Below, in pieces: positions 11,767 to 24,570 of a DNA stretch of 64,000 nucleotides. Source of the DNA: Mya arenaria (lineage: Eukaryota > Mollusca > Bivalvia > Myida > Myidae); contig NC_069135.1 in the NCBI RefSeq assembly GCF_026914265.1, positions 8,635,001 through 8,699,000 on the forward strand, written 5' to 3'. Position 1 is the stretch's first letter, and each line of letters begins with the position of its first letter. Position numbers and translations under genes: made by a program. The notes below the pieces were generated by a model. The model did no database searches. It was not told the origin of the DNA and saw only the letters and a list, made by a program, of their open reading frames with translations.

Positions 11767-14700
11767 ATGGCAGCGAACGCTGATATACATTTGACGGTGG
11801 GTGAAGAGCGCGTGACAACAGGTGACGTCACGAAGGGGGAGGCGATAGACCTGAAGGCACGTGACCCAGAACAGCTGCACGAGAACATGAAGGTACATAT
11901 GGTTAAAATCGTTCGTAGTATAAAATCGCTTAAGGACCAATCTATTATATAGTATAGGATATTGTCTTGCTGCTCGTTCGATTGCATTCGAGGCGCTCGT
12001 GTATCAGTGTGTACACATTGCTCGGAATTGATACAATGTATGTTAATACAAATGCAAGTGAATTTTTGCAATTCCACAATGTGTTCTTAACATAAACTAG
12101 GCATTAACAATTCCTGGCACTAGTATCACATGTATAGTCACGAATACACAGACGCACAGGTAGAGGTATGTTCCAATGTCTTCATGCCAATCACATTTAT
12201 ATCATTATATAATTGAACGTAATCAGCTCATCGTAGTTATCAGCGTAAAAACACATGTTGACATGCTTTAAGACATACCTTTAAGATATCTTTTTTTTCA
12301 CCTGACTTACAATTAGTTTCTTTTAGAAGTATCGAACCCTGTAAGGCCCGGTTTAACGTGGTCGATGACGTAATCAAGATAACGCCCTAAACCTGACTTG
12401 GCTAGACGGATAAATTGAAATCTGCAACTACAAGACCATCATAAGAAATGACGAACACCTTTTTATATATTTATTGAAATTGTGCATTTACTTTTATAAC
12501 AATCAATATACCATTTAACGAACAGACTCCGTATAGAGGGAATAATGATAAACATCATCGATGCTTTTATAAAACTGCAATTTAGAAATTCACTGAAGAC
12601 TTGGGTGTTTGTATAGTTCACAATATTGCTGTCACCTTTCTGATTAGCGTCATCAACCAATCTGACATGTCAACAATGGCATCCCCAAAAGTATGGCCGA
12701 GATAATGATACGGTCCGGCGTGAAATTATTGACAGATCGGGGATGATATCCAGCAGCCCGTTTCAACCCGACCATTTACACGCACATGGTCAAAGGTCAA
12801 AAGGGAAATGAGAGGGCACACTATTAAAAAGTAGTCGTTTAGCGAAATGAAAGTTCGCCAGGAATTTCAGAATCATTCTACGTCTTTTATATTAGTGTGT
12901 TCATATTTCGCTATCAATAAGTGTGTCTGAACGTATATAATTAAGAATACATATAGACCTATAATTGTAATAACATTTAATAAGCAAGATGGCTGAAAGT
13001 GAAGTTAAGTTAACGATAGGTGAGGATAAAGTGACAACAGTGGATGTTACGAAAGGTGCGGCCGTAGACCTTAAGGCACGTGACCCCGAGCACCTACACG
13101 ACCACGTCAGGGTAGGTGGACGCACGGAATGACATCGCTTACACGATTTTCTATAACACGGAAAATAACAAGAAATTAAGCTATGATGTTTATCTAACAT
13201 CAATTTAGTATGCTTAATTTAAATAATGATGCGACTGATGTCTCGCTATCCTTGCCATGGTCACGGTGTCTGGCAAAATTGATCAAATTTATCAACTGGG
13301 AACACGTATTTGTAAGAAATAACTGAACCGTTGGAACTGAAAATAAATCCACTATTCATGCGCATGCAAAATTCGTTTCTTTCGTTGATAAATTGAGGCG
13401 TCAAAACACCAGTCTTTCCATTATTATTTCAATTGTGATACCTGTATCAAGTTTCCAAAATCGACCATACTTCACCTCATTTATCCATTCATCCGATTCC
13501 CTATTGTTAGAATTCAAACGTTCGCGTCATTTTCTTTACCAAACGAAAAGAAATGGACACTCTGTATTATTTTTGACAATTGTAGACTCATTTCATTTCA
13601 GGATAAAGCATGTTTTTCCCTGTAGGGATCTGTTGCGTCTTTGGTGTCGCACGTTACAAAATTAATATACCTTATTTCATTAAAAAAAATTCAAACCGCC
13701 CATCTACATCCGAGGTTGTATTCGATGGAAAGTGGCAGAAGTGTTCCGAATGATATTAAAAGCAGAGATTTGCAGACAAGAAATAACACCAAGCAATGAA
13801 TGAAAATGTAAATTTTGTAATACACTCGATTATAATTCCGGGAATACTGTTCCTGATAGAAATAATATATATATAAATAAATAAAGTAATAAAATATATA
13901 TATATATATTATTTCTATGTATTAAGGCCCGTCGCTATACGCACCTCTACTGATATATTTCAGGTTCAGTTCCATGATATCTTCGGGGAGCCGGATGAGA
14001 CCGTCTTTTCATTCGACTTTGTCTGGACGTGGGCCTTCAAGGTAACTAGCGTGTCTTATTGACACGGTTTACCACACTATAATTGGTTCAATATCATTTC
14101 ATTTTAGGGTAATTGGGCCATTTCTTAATTATTTATCTGTTGTTGTTGTTTTTATTATAATTCGTCAGTATGATTAATAGCAGGCAATATATTTGCATAC
14201 ACCAGCCTATAAATGACACAGTTCATGATCCGAGCTCCTCATTTATACTACTGTTTCAAATAAGCTCGTTTACTATGATACGTCTGACTTTATCCATCAA
14301 TGCATGGCGGTTCATGCAAGTGGCTGACTGTCTCTACATAATTCTTGATTTCAGCTGTTCACGAACACGAAGTTGTGGTGTTACCGGATCACGTCCCTGA
14401 TCTGCGGGCTGCCCCTCGCCATCTACTGGGGAATCCACTTCGCCCTCCTCTCATTCTGCGCAATCTGGTGCTGCGAACCATACCTCAAGGTGACGATTGA
14501 CATTCCTGTAGCTTTTCATTACTTGTAAATTCGCAATACTAAAGTCAGTAGGTTGACATACACTTTACACGTGTCTCTCGGCTCATTTAGTGCGATTTCC
14601 ATGAACACTGAAGGAAAAGTTGTCTTCGCAGAGACATGACCGTCTCACTTATTGAACCAAAAGACGTGCATGGTATAAGTCCAACTGCAAGTAATACAAT

Positions 14701-17700
14701 GCTTGTAACGTCAGATAGAATAGTTCTCAGTTCTGAACCTTAGAGAATTTTACTTAGTCTATTAAGGTCATCTTAAACGTAACCTTACTTGTAAACTGAT
14801 CTTCCCAAAGCAATCCTGACAGTAAGAGTAAACAAGAAAATTCGTCAACTCACTTTCTGTTTATTCACAGAATAACAACTTAAAAATGATCCCATCAGCG
14901 AAAAGAAACATTCAAGCAAACATTGCATTTTTAAAAAACAAACAAACTTGAAATGATATGGTTCTATCGTATACAAAGAAATCTGACTGATAGTTTATAT
15001 GTGTATTTTCAGGCCTATCTGACTGATATGTTATATATGTGTTTTCAGGCCTATCTGACTGATATGTTATATGTGAACTTTCAGGCCTATCTGACTGATA
15101 TGTTATATGTGTATTTTCAGGCTTATCTGATTGATATTTTATATGTGTATTTTCAGGCCGATCTGTTTAATATGTTATATGTGAACTTTCAGGCCTATCT
15201 GACTGATATGTAATATGTGTATTTTCAGGCCTATCTAATTGACATGTAATATGTGTGACTGACATGCTATGTGTGTATACTTTCAGGCCTATCTGATTGA
15301 CATATATATGTGTGACTGACATGCTATGTGTGTACTTTCACGCCTATCTGATTGACATGTAATATGTGTGACTGACATGCTATGTGTGTACTTTCACGCC
15401 TATCTGATTGACATGTAATATGTGTTACTGACATGCTATGTGTGTACTTTCAGGCCTATCTGATTGACATGTAATATGTGTGACTGACATGCTATGTGTG
15501 TACTTTCACGCCTATCTGACTGACATGTAATATGTGTGACTGACATGCTATGTGTGTACTTTCAGGCCTACCTGACTGACATGCTATGTGTGTACTTTCA
15601 GACCTACCTGACTGACATGCTATATGTGTACTTTCACGCCTATCTGACTGACATGCTATATGTGTACTTTCACGCCTACCTGACTAACATGTTATATGTG
15701 TACTTTCAGGCCTATCTGACTGACATGTTATATGTGTACTTTCAGGCCTACCTGACTGACATGCTATGTGTGTAATTTCAGGCCTACCTGACTGAAATGC
15801 TATGTTTGTACTTTCAGGCCTACCTGACTGACATGCTATGTTTGTACTTTCAGGCCTACCTGACTGACATGCTATGTGTGTACTTTCAGGCCTACCTGAC
15901 TGACATGCTATGTGTGTTCTTTCAGGCCTACCTGACTGACATGCTATGTGTGTACTTTCACGCCTACCTGACTGACATGCTATGTGTGTACTCTCACGCC
16001 TACCTGACTGAATGCTATGTGTGTACTTTCAGGCCTACCTGACTGACATGCTATGTGTGTACTTTCACGCCTACCTGACTGACAGGTTATATGTGTACTT
16101 TCACGCCTACCTGACTGACATGCAATATGTGTACTTTCACGCCTACCTGACTGACATGCAATATGTGTACTTTCACGCCTACCTGACTGACAGGTTATAT
16201 GTGTACTTTCAGGCCTACCTGACTGACAGGTTATATGTGTACTTTCAGGTCTACCTGACTGACAGGTTAAATGTGTACTTTCAGGCCTACCTGACTGACA
16301 TGTTATATGTGTTGTTTTTTCAGGCCTATCTGACTGACATGCTATGTGTGTACTTTCATGCCTACTTGACTGACATGCTATATGTGTACTTTCACGCCTA
16401 CCTGACTGACATGCTATATGTGTACTTTCACGCCTACCTGACTGACAGGCCTATCTAATTGACATGTAATATGTGTGACTGACATGCTATGTGTGTATAC
16501 TTTCAGGCCTATCTGATTGACATGTAATATGTGTGACTGACATGCTATGTGTGTACTTTCACGCCTATCTGATTGACATGTAAAATGTGTGCTTGACATG
16601 CTATGTGTGTACTTTCAGGCCTATCTGATTGACATGTAATATGTGTTACTGACATGCTATGTGTGTACTTTCAGGCCTATCTGATTGACATGTAATATGT
16701 GTGACTGACATGCTATGTGTGTACTTTCAGGCCTATCTGACTGACATGTAATATGTGTGACTGACATGCTATGTGTGTACTTTCACGCCTACCTGACTAA
16801 CATGCTATGTGTGTACTTTCAGACCTACCTGACTGACATGCTATATGTGTACTTTCACGCCTATCTGACTGACATGCTATATGTGTACTTTCACGCCTAC
16901 CTGACTGACATGTTATATGTGTACTTTCAGGCCTATCTGACTGACATGTTATATGTGTACTTTCAGGCCTACCTGACTGACATGCTATGTGTGTACTTTC
17001 AGGCCTACCTGACTGAAATGCTATGTTTCTACTATCAGGCCTACCTGACTGACATGCTATGTGTGTACTTCCAGGTCTACCTGACTGACATGCTATGTGT
17101 GTTCTTTCAGGCCTACCTGACTGACATGCTATGTGTCTACTTTCACTCCTACCTGACTGACATGCTATGTGTGTACTTTCACGCCTACCTGACTGAATGC
17201 TATGTGTGTAACTTTCAGACCTACCTGACTGACATGCTATGTGTGTACTTTCACGCCTACCTGACTGACAGGTTATATGTGTACTTTCACGCCTACCTGA
17301 CTGACAGGTTATATGTGTACTTTCAGGCCTACCTGACTGACATGCTATATGTGTACTTTCACGCCTACCTGACTGACAGGTTAAATGTGTACTTTCAGGC
17401 CTACCTGACTGACATGTTATATGTGTTGTTTTTTCAGGCCTATCTGACTGACATGCTATGTATGTACTCTCATGCCTACTTGACTGACATGCTATATGTG
17501 TACTTTCACGCCTACCTGACTGACAGGTTATATGTGTACTTTCAGGCCTACCTGACTGACATGTTATATGTGTACTTTCAGGCCTACCTGACTGACATGT
17601 TATATGTGAACTTTCAGGCCTACCTGACTGACATGCTGTGTGTACTTTCACGCCTACCTGACTGACAGGTTATATGTGTACTTTCACGCCTACCTGACTG

Positions 17701-20700
17701 AGATGCTATATGTGTACACTCACGCCTACCTGACTGACAGGTTATATGTGTACTTTCAGGCCTACCTGACTGACAGGTTATATGTGTTGTTTTTTCAGGC
17801 CTATCTGACTGACATGCTATGTGTGTACTTTCACGCCTACTTGACTGACATGCTATATGTGTACTTTCACGCCTACCTGACTGACATGCTATATGTGTAC
17901 TTTCACGCCTACCTGACTGACAGGTTATATGTGTACTTTCAGGCCTATCTGACTGACATGTTATATGTGTAGTTTCAGGCCTATCTGACTGACATGTTAT
18001 ATGTGTATTTTCAGGCCTATCTGACTGACATGTTATATGTGTATTTTCACGCCTATCTGACTGACATGCTATATGTGTACTTTCACGCCTACCTGACTGA
18101 CATGTTATATGTGTACTTTCAGGCCTATCTGACTGACATGTTATATGTGTACTTTCAGGCCTACCTGACTGACATGCTATGTGTGTACTTTTAGGCCTAC
18201 CTGACTGAAATGCTATGTTTGTACTATCAGGCCTACCTGACTGACATGCTATGTGTGTACTTCCAGGTCTACCTGACTGACATGCTATGTGTGTTCTTTC
18301 AGGCCTACCTGACTGACATGCTATGTGTCTACTTTCACTCCTACCTGACTGACATGCTATGTGTGTACTTTCACGCCTACCTGACTGAATGCTATGTGTG
18401 TAACTTTCAGACCTACCTGACTGACATGCTATGTGTGTACTTTCACGCCTACCTGACTGACAGGTTATATGTGTACTTTCACGCCTACCTGACTGACAGG
18501 TTATATGTGTACTTTCAGGCCTACCTGACTGACATGCTATATGTGTACTTTCACGCCTACCTGACTGACAGGTTAAATGTGTACTTTCAGGCCTACCTGA
18601 CTAACATGTTATATGTGTTGTTTTTTCAGGCCTATCTGACTGACATGCTATGTATGTACTTTTATGCCTACTTGACTGACATGCTATATGTGTACTTTCA
18701 CGCCTACCTGACTGACAGGTTATATGTGTACTTTCAGGCCTACCTGACTGACATGTTATATGTGTACTTTCAGGCCTACCTGACTGACATGTTATATGTG
18801 AACTTTCAGGCCTACCTGACCGACATGCTGTGTGTACTTTCACGCCTACCTGACTGACAGGTTATATGTGTACTTTCACGCCTACCTGACTGAGATGCTA
18901 TATGTGTACTTTCACGCCTACCTGACTGACAGGTTATATGTGTACTTTCAGGCCTACCTGACTGACATGTTATATGTGTTGTTTTTTCAGGCCTATCTGA
19001 CTGACATGCTATGTATGTACTCTCATGCCTATTTGACTGACATGCTATATGTGTACTTGCACGCCTACCTGACTGACATGCTATATGTGTACTTTCAGGC
19101 CTACCTGACTGACATGTTATATGTGTACTTTCAGGCCTACCTGACTGACATGTTATATCTGAACTTTCAGGCCTACCTGACTGACATGCTGTGTGTACTT
19201 TCACGCCTACCTGACTGACAGGTTATATGTGTACTTTCACGCCTACCTGACTGAGATGCTATATGTGTACTTTCACGCCTACCTGACTGACAGGTTATAT
19301 GTGTACTTTCAGGCCTACCTGACTGACAGGTTATATGTGTTGTTTTTTCAGGCCTATCTGACTGACATGCTATGTGTGTACTTTCACGCCTACTTGACTG
19401 ACATGCTATATGTGTACTTTCAAGCCTACCTGACTGACATGCTATATGTGTACTTTCACGCCTACCTGACTGACAGGTTATATGTGTACTTTCAGGCCTA
19501 TCTGACTGACATGTTATATGTGTACTTTCAGGCCTATCTGACTGACATGTTATATGTGTATTTTCAGGCCTATCTGACTGACATGTTATATGTGTATTTT
19601 CACGCCTATCTGACTGACATGCTATATGTGTACTTTCACGCCTACCTGACTGACATGTTATATGTGTACTTTCAGGCCTATCTGACTGACATGTTATATG
19701 TGGACTTTCAGGCCTACCTGACTGACATGCTATGTGTGTACTTTCAGGCCTACCTGACTGAAATGCTATGTTTCTACTATCAGGCCTACCTGACTGACAT
19801 GCTATGTGTGTACTTCCAGGTCTACCTGACTGACATGCTATGTGTGTTCTTTCAGGCCTACCTGACTGACATGCTATGTGTCTACTTTCACTCCTACCTG
19901 ACTGACATGCTATGTGTGTACTTTCACGCCTACCTGACTGAATGCTATGTGTGTAACTTTCAGACCTACCTGACTGACATGCTATGTGTGTACTTTCACG
20001 CCTACCTGACTGACAGGTTATATGTGTACTTTCACGCCTACCTGACTGACAGGTTATATGTGTACTTTCAGGCCTACCTGACTGACATGCTATATGTGTA
20101 CTTTCACGCCTACCTGACTGACAGGTTAAATGTGTACTTTCAGGCCTACCTGACTGACATGTTATATGTGTTGTTTTTTCAGGCCAATCTGACTGACATG
20201 CTATGTATGTACTTTCATGCCTACTTGACTGACATGCTATATGTGTACTTTCACGCCTACCTGACTGACAGGTTATATGTGTACTTTCAGGCCTACCTGA
20301 CTGACATGTTATATGTGTACTTTCAGGCCTACCTGACTGACATGTTATATGTGAACTTTCAGGCCTACCTGACCGACATGCTGTGTGTACTTACACGCCT
20401 ACCTGACTGACAGGTTATATGTGTACTTTCACGCCTACCTGACTGAGATGCTATATGTGTACTTTCACGCCTACCTGACTGACATATTATATGTGTACGT
20501 TCAGGCCTACCTGACTGACAGGTTATATGTGTTGTTTTTTCAGGCCTATCTGACTGACATGCTATGTGTGTACTTTCACGCCTACTTGACTGACATGCTA
20601 TATGTGTACTTTCACGCCTACCTGACTGACATGCTATATGTGTACTTTCACGCCTACCTGACTGACAGGTTATATGTGTACTTTCAGGCCTATCTGACTG

Positions 20701-20960
20701 ACATGTTATATGTGTACTTTCAGGCCTATCTGACTGACATGTTATATGTGTATTTTCAGGCCTATCTGACTGACATGTTATATGTGTATTTTCAGGCCTA
20801 CCTGACTGACATGCTATATGTGTATTTTCAGGCCTATGCTATCGAGCTTCACTGCGTGAGACGAGTTTTCCAGACGATGCTCAACGCTTTCTACCGTCCC
20901 TGCTTTGAGGCGATGGGGTACATCTTTTATAACATTCGAGTTCAAGTGACCAAACAATAA
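11767..20960 (+). CDS. CAV: Caveolin, isoform with first exon a
   Basis: Integral membrane coat protein that oligomerises into caveolar scaffolds in the inner leaflet of the plasma membrane. Exons: 11767-11892, 13964-14041, 14355-14489, 20832-20960; all introns are phase 0. Protein is 155 residues, the usual caveolin size. Residues 1-42 (exon a) start MAANADIHLTVGEERVTTGD. Exon 2 (43-68) holds FHDIFGEPDETVFSFD, the counterpart of the vertebrate FEDVIAEPEGT-SFD signature. Exon 3 (69-113) completes the scaffolding region and carries the intramembrane hairpin (ICGLPLAIYWGIHFALLSF) and a Cys pair suited to palmitoylation (WCCEPYLK). Exon 4 (114-155) gives the C-terminal helix with FYRPCFEAMGYIFYNIRV. 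A poly(A) signal lies at 21348-21353. The last intron (14490-20831) is almost entirely a 36-bp minisatellite. The vertebrate paralogue cannot be assigned. Confidence 0.93.
12989..13111 (+). CDS. CAV: Caveolin alternative first coding exon b
   Basis: A second ATG-bearing exon of 41 codons, starting MAESEVKLTIGEDKVTTVDV and ending PEHLHDHVR at a GTAGGT donor. It aligns with exon a over its whole length at about 60% identity (shared core DVTKG-A-DLKARDPE-LH). Both exons end in phase 0 and can join exon 2 at 13964. Exon b has no acceptor that would allow it to follow exon a in frame as an internal exon. The natural reading is two transcripts from two promoters (155 and 154 residues). A remnant of a tandem gene duplication is the alternative. 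Confidence 0.85.
14990..20831 (+). repeat. 36-bp minisatellite in the last caveolin intron, splice-acceptor-like units
   Basis: About 150 head-to-tail units. The modal unit is GCCTACCTGACTGACATG followed by CTATATGTGTACTTTCAG, exactly 36 nt (12 codons, read AYLTDMLYVYFQ). The last unit ends at the true acceptor of the final caveolin exon, which also starts GCCTAT. About half the units read CAC instead of CAG at the acceptor position. Near the start (15220-15560) and again at 16450-16760 the units are longer (about 54-61 bp) and contain stops. Higher-order structure is clear: a GTTGTTTTTTCAG variant recurs near 17424, 17786, 18615, 18977, 19339, 20168 and 20530 with spacings of 362 and 1191 or 1553. 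Long open frames on both strands are by-products of a stop-poor unit whose length is a multiple of three. Confidence 0.97.
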
Positions 20961-21510
20961 TGCCATGAAAAAACAGCGAAAGTGAACGTCTTCCCGACTG
21001 GTGTTTCAAAGAGAACAAACATTGCTGATGGCAAGCCAGACAGCGTACATTCACATACATCTACATTTAGAACATACTATTATATATATATGTGTATTGT
21101 TATTATCAGTCGTACATTTTTTTTCATTATAATACATGTCTGTTTTCATTTCGATTTTTTAAATCCACATAGTCAGCTATAATAGCAATTTCTGTACTTT
21201 ATTTCTCATGCATAGTCATAAACACAGACGTAACATTTGTAAATATTTCATGTCAACAAATTTTAGATACATAACCTGCGTTCATTTACTTTTTCTTACA
21301 AATACGTGTTCATGTAGTATCAATATAATTTTATATGATACAGAAAAAATAAAATTATGATACTTCGGGTTCCTGCAATGTATCAAGTTGTTTGCAATGT
21401 CGAATAGTTGAGATCTGCTGAATACTTCTTTAAGTGTCTTGTCAAATATCTGAAATATTTAAGTGTTTTTTTTATATCAATGCCAGCACTATGGTATTAT
21501 TTGATATTTT

Positions 21511-21645
21511 TATATTCAACAATACGCCAAACGGATTTTTTATATTCAACAATACGCCAAAACAGATTTTTTATATTCAACAATACGCCAAACAGATTGT
21601 TTATATTCAACAGATTTTTTATATTCAACAATACGCCAAACAGTT
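21511..21645. repeat. 30-bp tandem repeat, about 5 units
   Basis: Unit TATATTCAACAATACGCCAA plus a short ACAGATTTTT tail, with one truncated copy. It lies between the ends of caveolin and the SLC46-type gene. Short open frames here reflect the repeat. Confidence 0.85.
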
Positions 21646-21841
21646 TCTGTCTAACATTATCGCGATATGTATATTGATACTAAAAACATATATGCATACA
21701 ATAAATCAAAGTAGGGAATACGAGTTTGGCAGCATGGGACATTCATGTTTAATTTTAGCTCGAAAGTGACGAAAGCTGATAGCATATAGAATCAGTATAG
21801 GATTTAGTTAACTTTAATCGACCATGAAAATGTACATATTT

Positions 21842-21912
21842 CGTGGATCGAGCCCGCAACCGCTTAGACGAGGCTCGGACACCTGTAACGATAGACCACT
21901 CTCGCCCTTTTA
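21842..21912 (-). mobile_element. tRNA-derived SINE head (fragment)
   Basis: The minus strand reads GGGCGAGAGTGGTCTATCGT, then a middle part, then GCGGTTGCGGGCTCGATCCA. The last part is a good RNA polymerase III B box (GGGCTCGATCC), and the first resembles a degenerate A box. It does not fold as a full tRNA that I could confirm, so a SINE head is more likely than a tRNA gene. It sits in the presumed 3' UTR of the SLC46-type transporter. A minus-strand ATTAAA follows at 21813-21818. Confidence 0.45.
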
Positions 21913-21933
21913 AGTTTAACATGTATACCCAAC

Positions 21934-24570
21934 CTACATCATGCACACGAGCGCGAGGCCGTTGACGCCGGCCAGCACGTAAAACACCAACCCCCGGGCG
22001 TTGTTGAGCGTAGCGGCATAAATTGAGAGGCCGGCAGGGCCGGCCACCACCGAACACACCATCTCCGATGACTCAAGACCCGCAAACAATGAACCTGGTA
22101 AATGTAGGACATTCATTCCGTAAAGAACCAACTGGATTTCGGGAATTATGGCATATATACATATTCGCTGAATAAAGTAGGATATATCAATGTGTACACA
22201 CCGGTCTCAAAAATAGTCAGTAAGACCGGTGTGTACACAATGTAGGATATATAGCAAAGGGTTTAGTCCGGTGTAACATTACATTTTGGTCCCGCTGAAA
22301 ATTGACCCTGAAAACAGTCCAACATTATTTTTTTTATCAAAACAGGCTTTGAAATCTGATCAAGCCGAGTCGGAGTTAAAATATTGCAATTAGAGTCTTT
22401 CTAAACCGATTAATACAGTTAAAGAATAAACGCCAGAGATCGACTGTCAGTAAACGAAAAACACTTCTAGAAGGACCAGCGACTACCGCATTCTTACTGG
22501 CTAGCTTCTTGATATGTCATGCCGAGCCTGAGCTCGAAGCTACAACTTACAAGACCGGTTTTTAATGTACAATGTTATCCACCGACCTGGGATTTACAGA
22601 ATGCATCTTGATTGTAAGAACACCACTGGTTCTTCCGTACATATAACACCAATTTGACCTCGGTTTTGCAACAAAAATGATATCTGCATTCTTAAATAAT
22701 TTTAAATAGCCCCATAAACTTTCTTTTCAATTTGAAAAGAAATACGCCATAATTTGCAATTGTTTTGATATATAAACACAAACACCTCCAGTAGTATCTG
22801 ATTACAGTGGTTCAACAGATGTCCCCGAGTGAAGACTAGAGTACACGTGCATGTACCCGGATACGACGCCTCCTGTCGGTGGAATTTATTTTGTTCTATT
22901 TGCTTATTTCCACTAGCTTTTTTATTATAATAATATATTTTTATGTAGTGTTAATCATCTTGATACGCTAATTGACCTTTAAAACCCGACATTTTTTCTA
23001 ATACGAAAAAGGTTACAATCCCTTTAACGGCCTTAATTATTGGAGCCGCCATTTATAATAATACATGTCAAGAATGGTATAAAAACCTTGTAAACTCTCT
23101 GAGGCCCGGGATGAAGCTATTCCCCTTAGAATTGACTTAGGAAGTATACTCATGATGCCGACGGCCAGTGCTGCAATTAAAAAAATAGGTAATTATATGT
23201 ATAGCCAGTATAATAACGTGATGTTTAAACATCTCAAAAAAAAAAAAATACAAAAAAATACGGCGTACAGATTTGCAAACACTTACGTGGATCATTTACA
23301 TGTCATAAAAACAAACAACATAATATATTATATACTTTTATATTCAGCAATACTAGTTTAAACGACTGATGTTTTTAACAATTTGAGAATTAACCAACGT
23401 ACCAAGAAAAGCCTCCAGAGTATCTGAGGCAAGGCCAGTGACCACCAGAAAGCCTATTCCAGACAGCAGCCCGATACACGCGATCACGGGGTCGGAAAAG
23501 CACTGCTGGAAGATCTTCAGCACGAGACAGCCGGCTACCATCGTGACGGCGATGTAAGCAGCGCTGTACCAACCTAGCACCTCAGAAGACCAGCAGAACG
23601 GACTGCTTAATTGGAAGAGCGTCAGCGCATTGGAGCGACCTTGTATAGTGAACTCGTTCATGAAAAATATTAACATGCACAGCAAAAACGACTCCCTCTC
23701 CTGAGAAGATCCATCCCGCACGTAAAACCCAATATAGTTTTTACACAACTGTTTAATAGATGGGAGACGAGATTCTTCGCGGTGTTTGTGTTCACTACGT
23801 TTATACGTGTCTTGAAAAAAAGTAATAGCTATGCAAAATCCTACAATGCATCCAAATGCTGCAGTTAGCATTGGGTAGAGGAACCCAAACCTATGAATGA
23901 AATATCCGTTCCCGAACTCGGTTGTCAGTTTGCCAACACCAATAACAGTTTCCATGACAGTTAAAGCGAAGACGCGCTCGTGCGCTCTGTGTGTCATATC
24001 CGCTGTACACGTGTACGTCATCAGACTGATCATGTAGTTTGACCCGCAGATCCCGTCCACTGCATTAGCAAGCAACACCCACGCTATGTGTAAGCCATAA
24101 TATATTACCACCGATATTACCAAGCACCGAACGGCGAATCCGGCGATTGCGATACACAAGAACGTCTTCCGTCCAAGATAGTCCGACAAAGTCCCGAATA
24201 TTGATAGTGAGAAATATGTAAAGAATGCGATTAGAAGATTCAGGTAAAGCTCCCACGAAGATGCCAGCTTCTGGGCTTCGGTTTCTCCTGAAACACAGTC
24301 GGTAGTGTTCAAATCTTCTCTTGATTCGTTGAGCGCCTCGGTGGAAGGAACAGTGTTGTTTTCGCACCAAGCGTACACAAACTGTTTCAATGTCGCCATC
24401 GCCATTCCCTCACAGCCCTTGAACACAAGGAGGACCAAGGTGAGACTAATATAAAACCGCCCCCTATTCACTTGTCCTGCTAAGGAATAACGATTTTCAT
24501 TTATAATATTTACCGCAGTGACATCTTCCTTTTCCGGAAGCAACCGTTCATCCTCGGTCTTGCTGGCCAT
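21934..24570 (-). CDS. SLC46-type (proton-coupled folate transporter family) MFS transporter
   Basis: Multi-pass membrane transporter of the major facilitator superfamily, closest by memory to SLC46 (PCFT/SLC46A3). The substrate in this animal is unknown. Exons: 23403-24570, 23087-23170, 21934-22094, all GT-AG and frame-compatible, giving 470 residues; human PCFT is about 459. Features: cytosolic N-terminus with an acidic, dileucine-like DERLLPEKED; first membrane helix at about 39-60; a long first extracellular loop with three potential N-glycosylation sites (NNT, NES, NTT); the MFS loop motif SDYLGRK at 129-135; a basic central loop (YKRSEHKHREESR). The 84-bp middle exon starts ALAVGIMSILPKSILRG and restores the segment before SLFAGLESSEMVCS, a family-typical motif order. 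The protein ends VNGLALVCMM. Single gene, tail to tail with caveolin. Confidence 0.9.
22191..22239. repeat. Perfect 17-bp inverted repeat with 15-nt loop
   Basis: Left arm TGTGTACACACCGGTCT (22191-22207) is the exact reverse complement of the right arm (22223-22239). The hairpin is flanked by an 11-bp direct repeat, GTAGGATATAT, at 22177-22187 and 22242-22252. It lies in the last intron of the SLC46-type gene. Confidence 0.9.

Noticed and set aside
14953-20410. Long open frames of 12-residue repeats (plus strand AYLTDM..., minus strand ESTHITCQSGRP) read as repeat proteins
   Set aside because: They lie in an intron, change frame with small unit variants, occur on both strands at once and follow from a stop-poor 36-bp unit. 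Only the part open into the last exon (20373-20960) deserves attention.
21842-21912. A functional tRNA gene
   Set aside because: The B box is good, but the A box and an acceptor stem could not be matched. A SINE head fits better.
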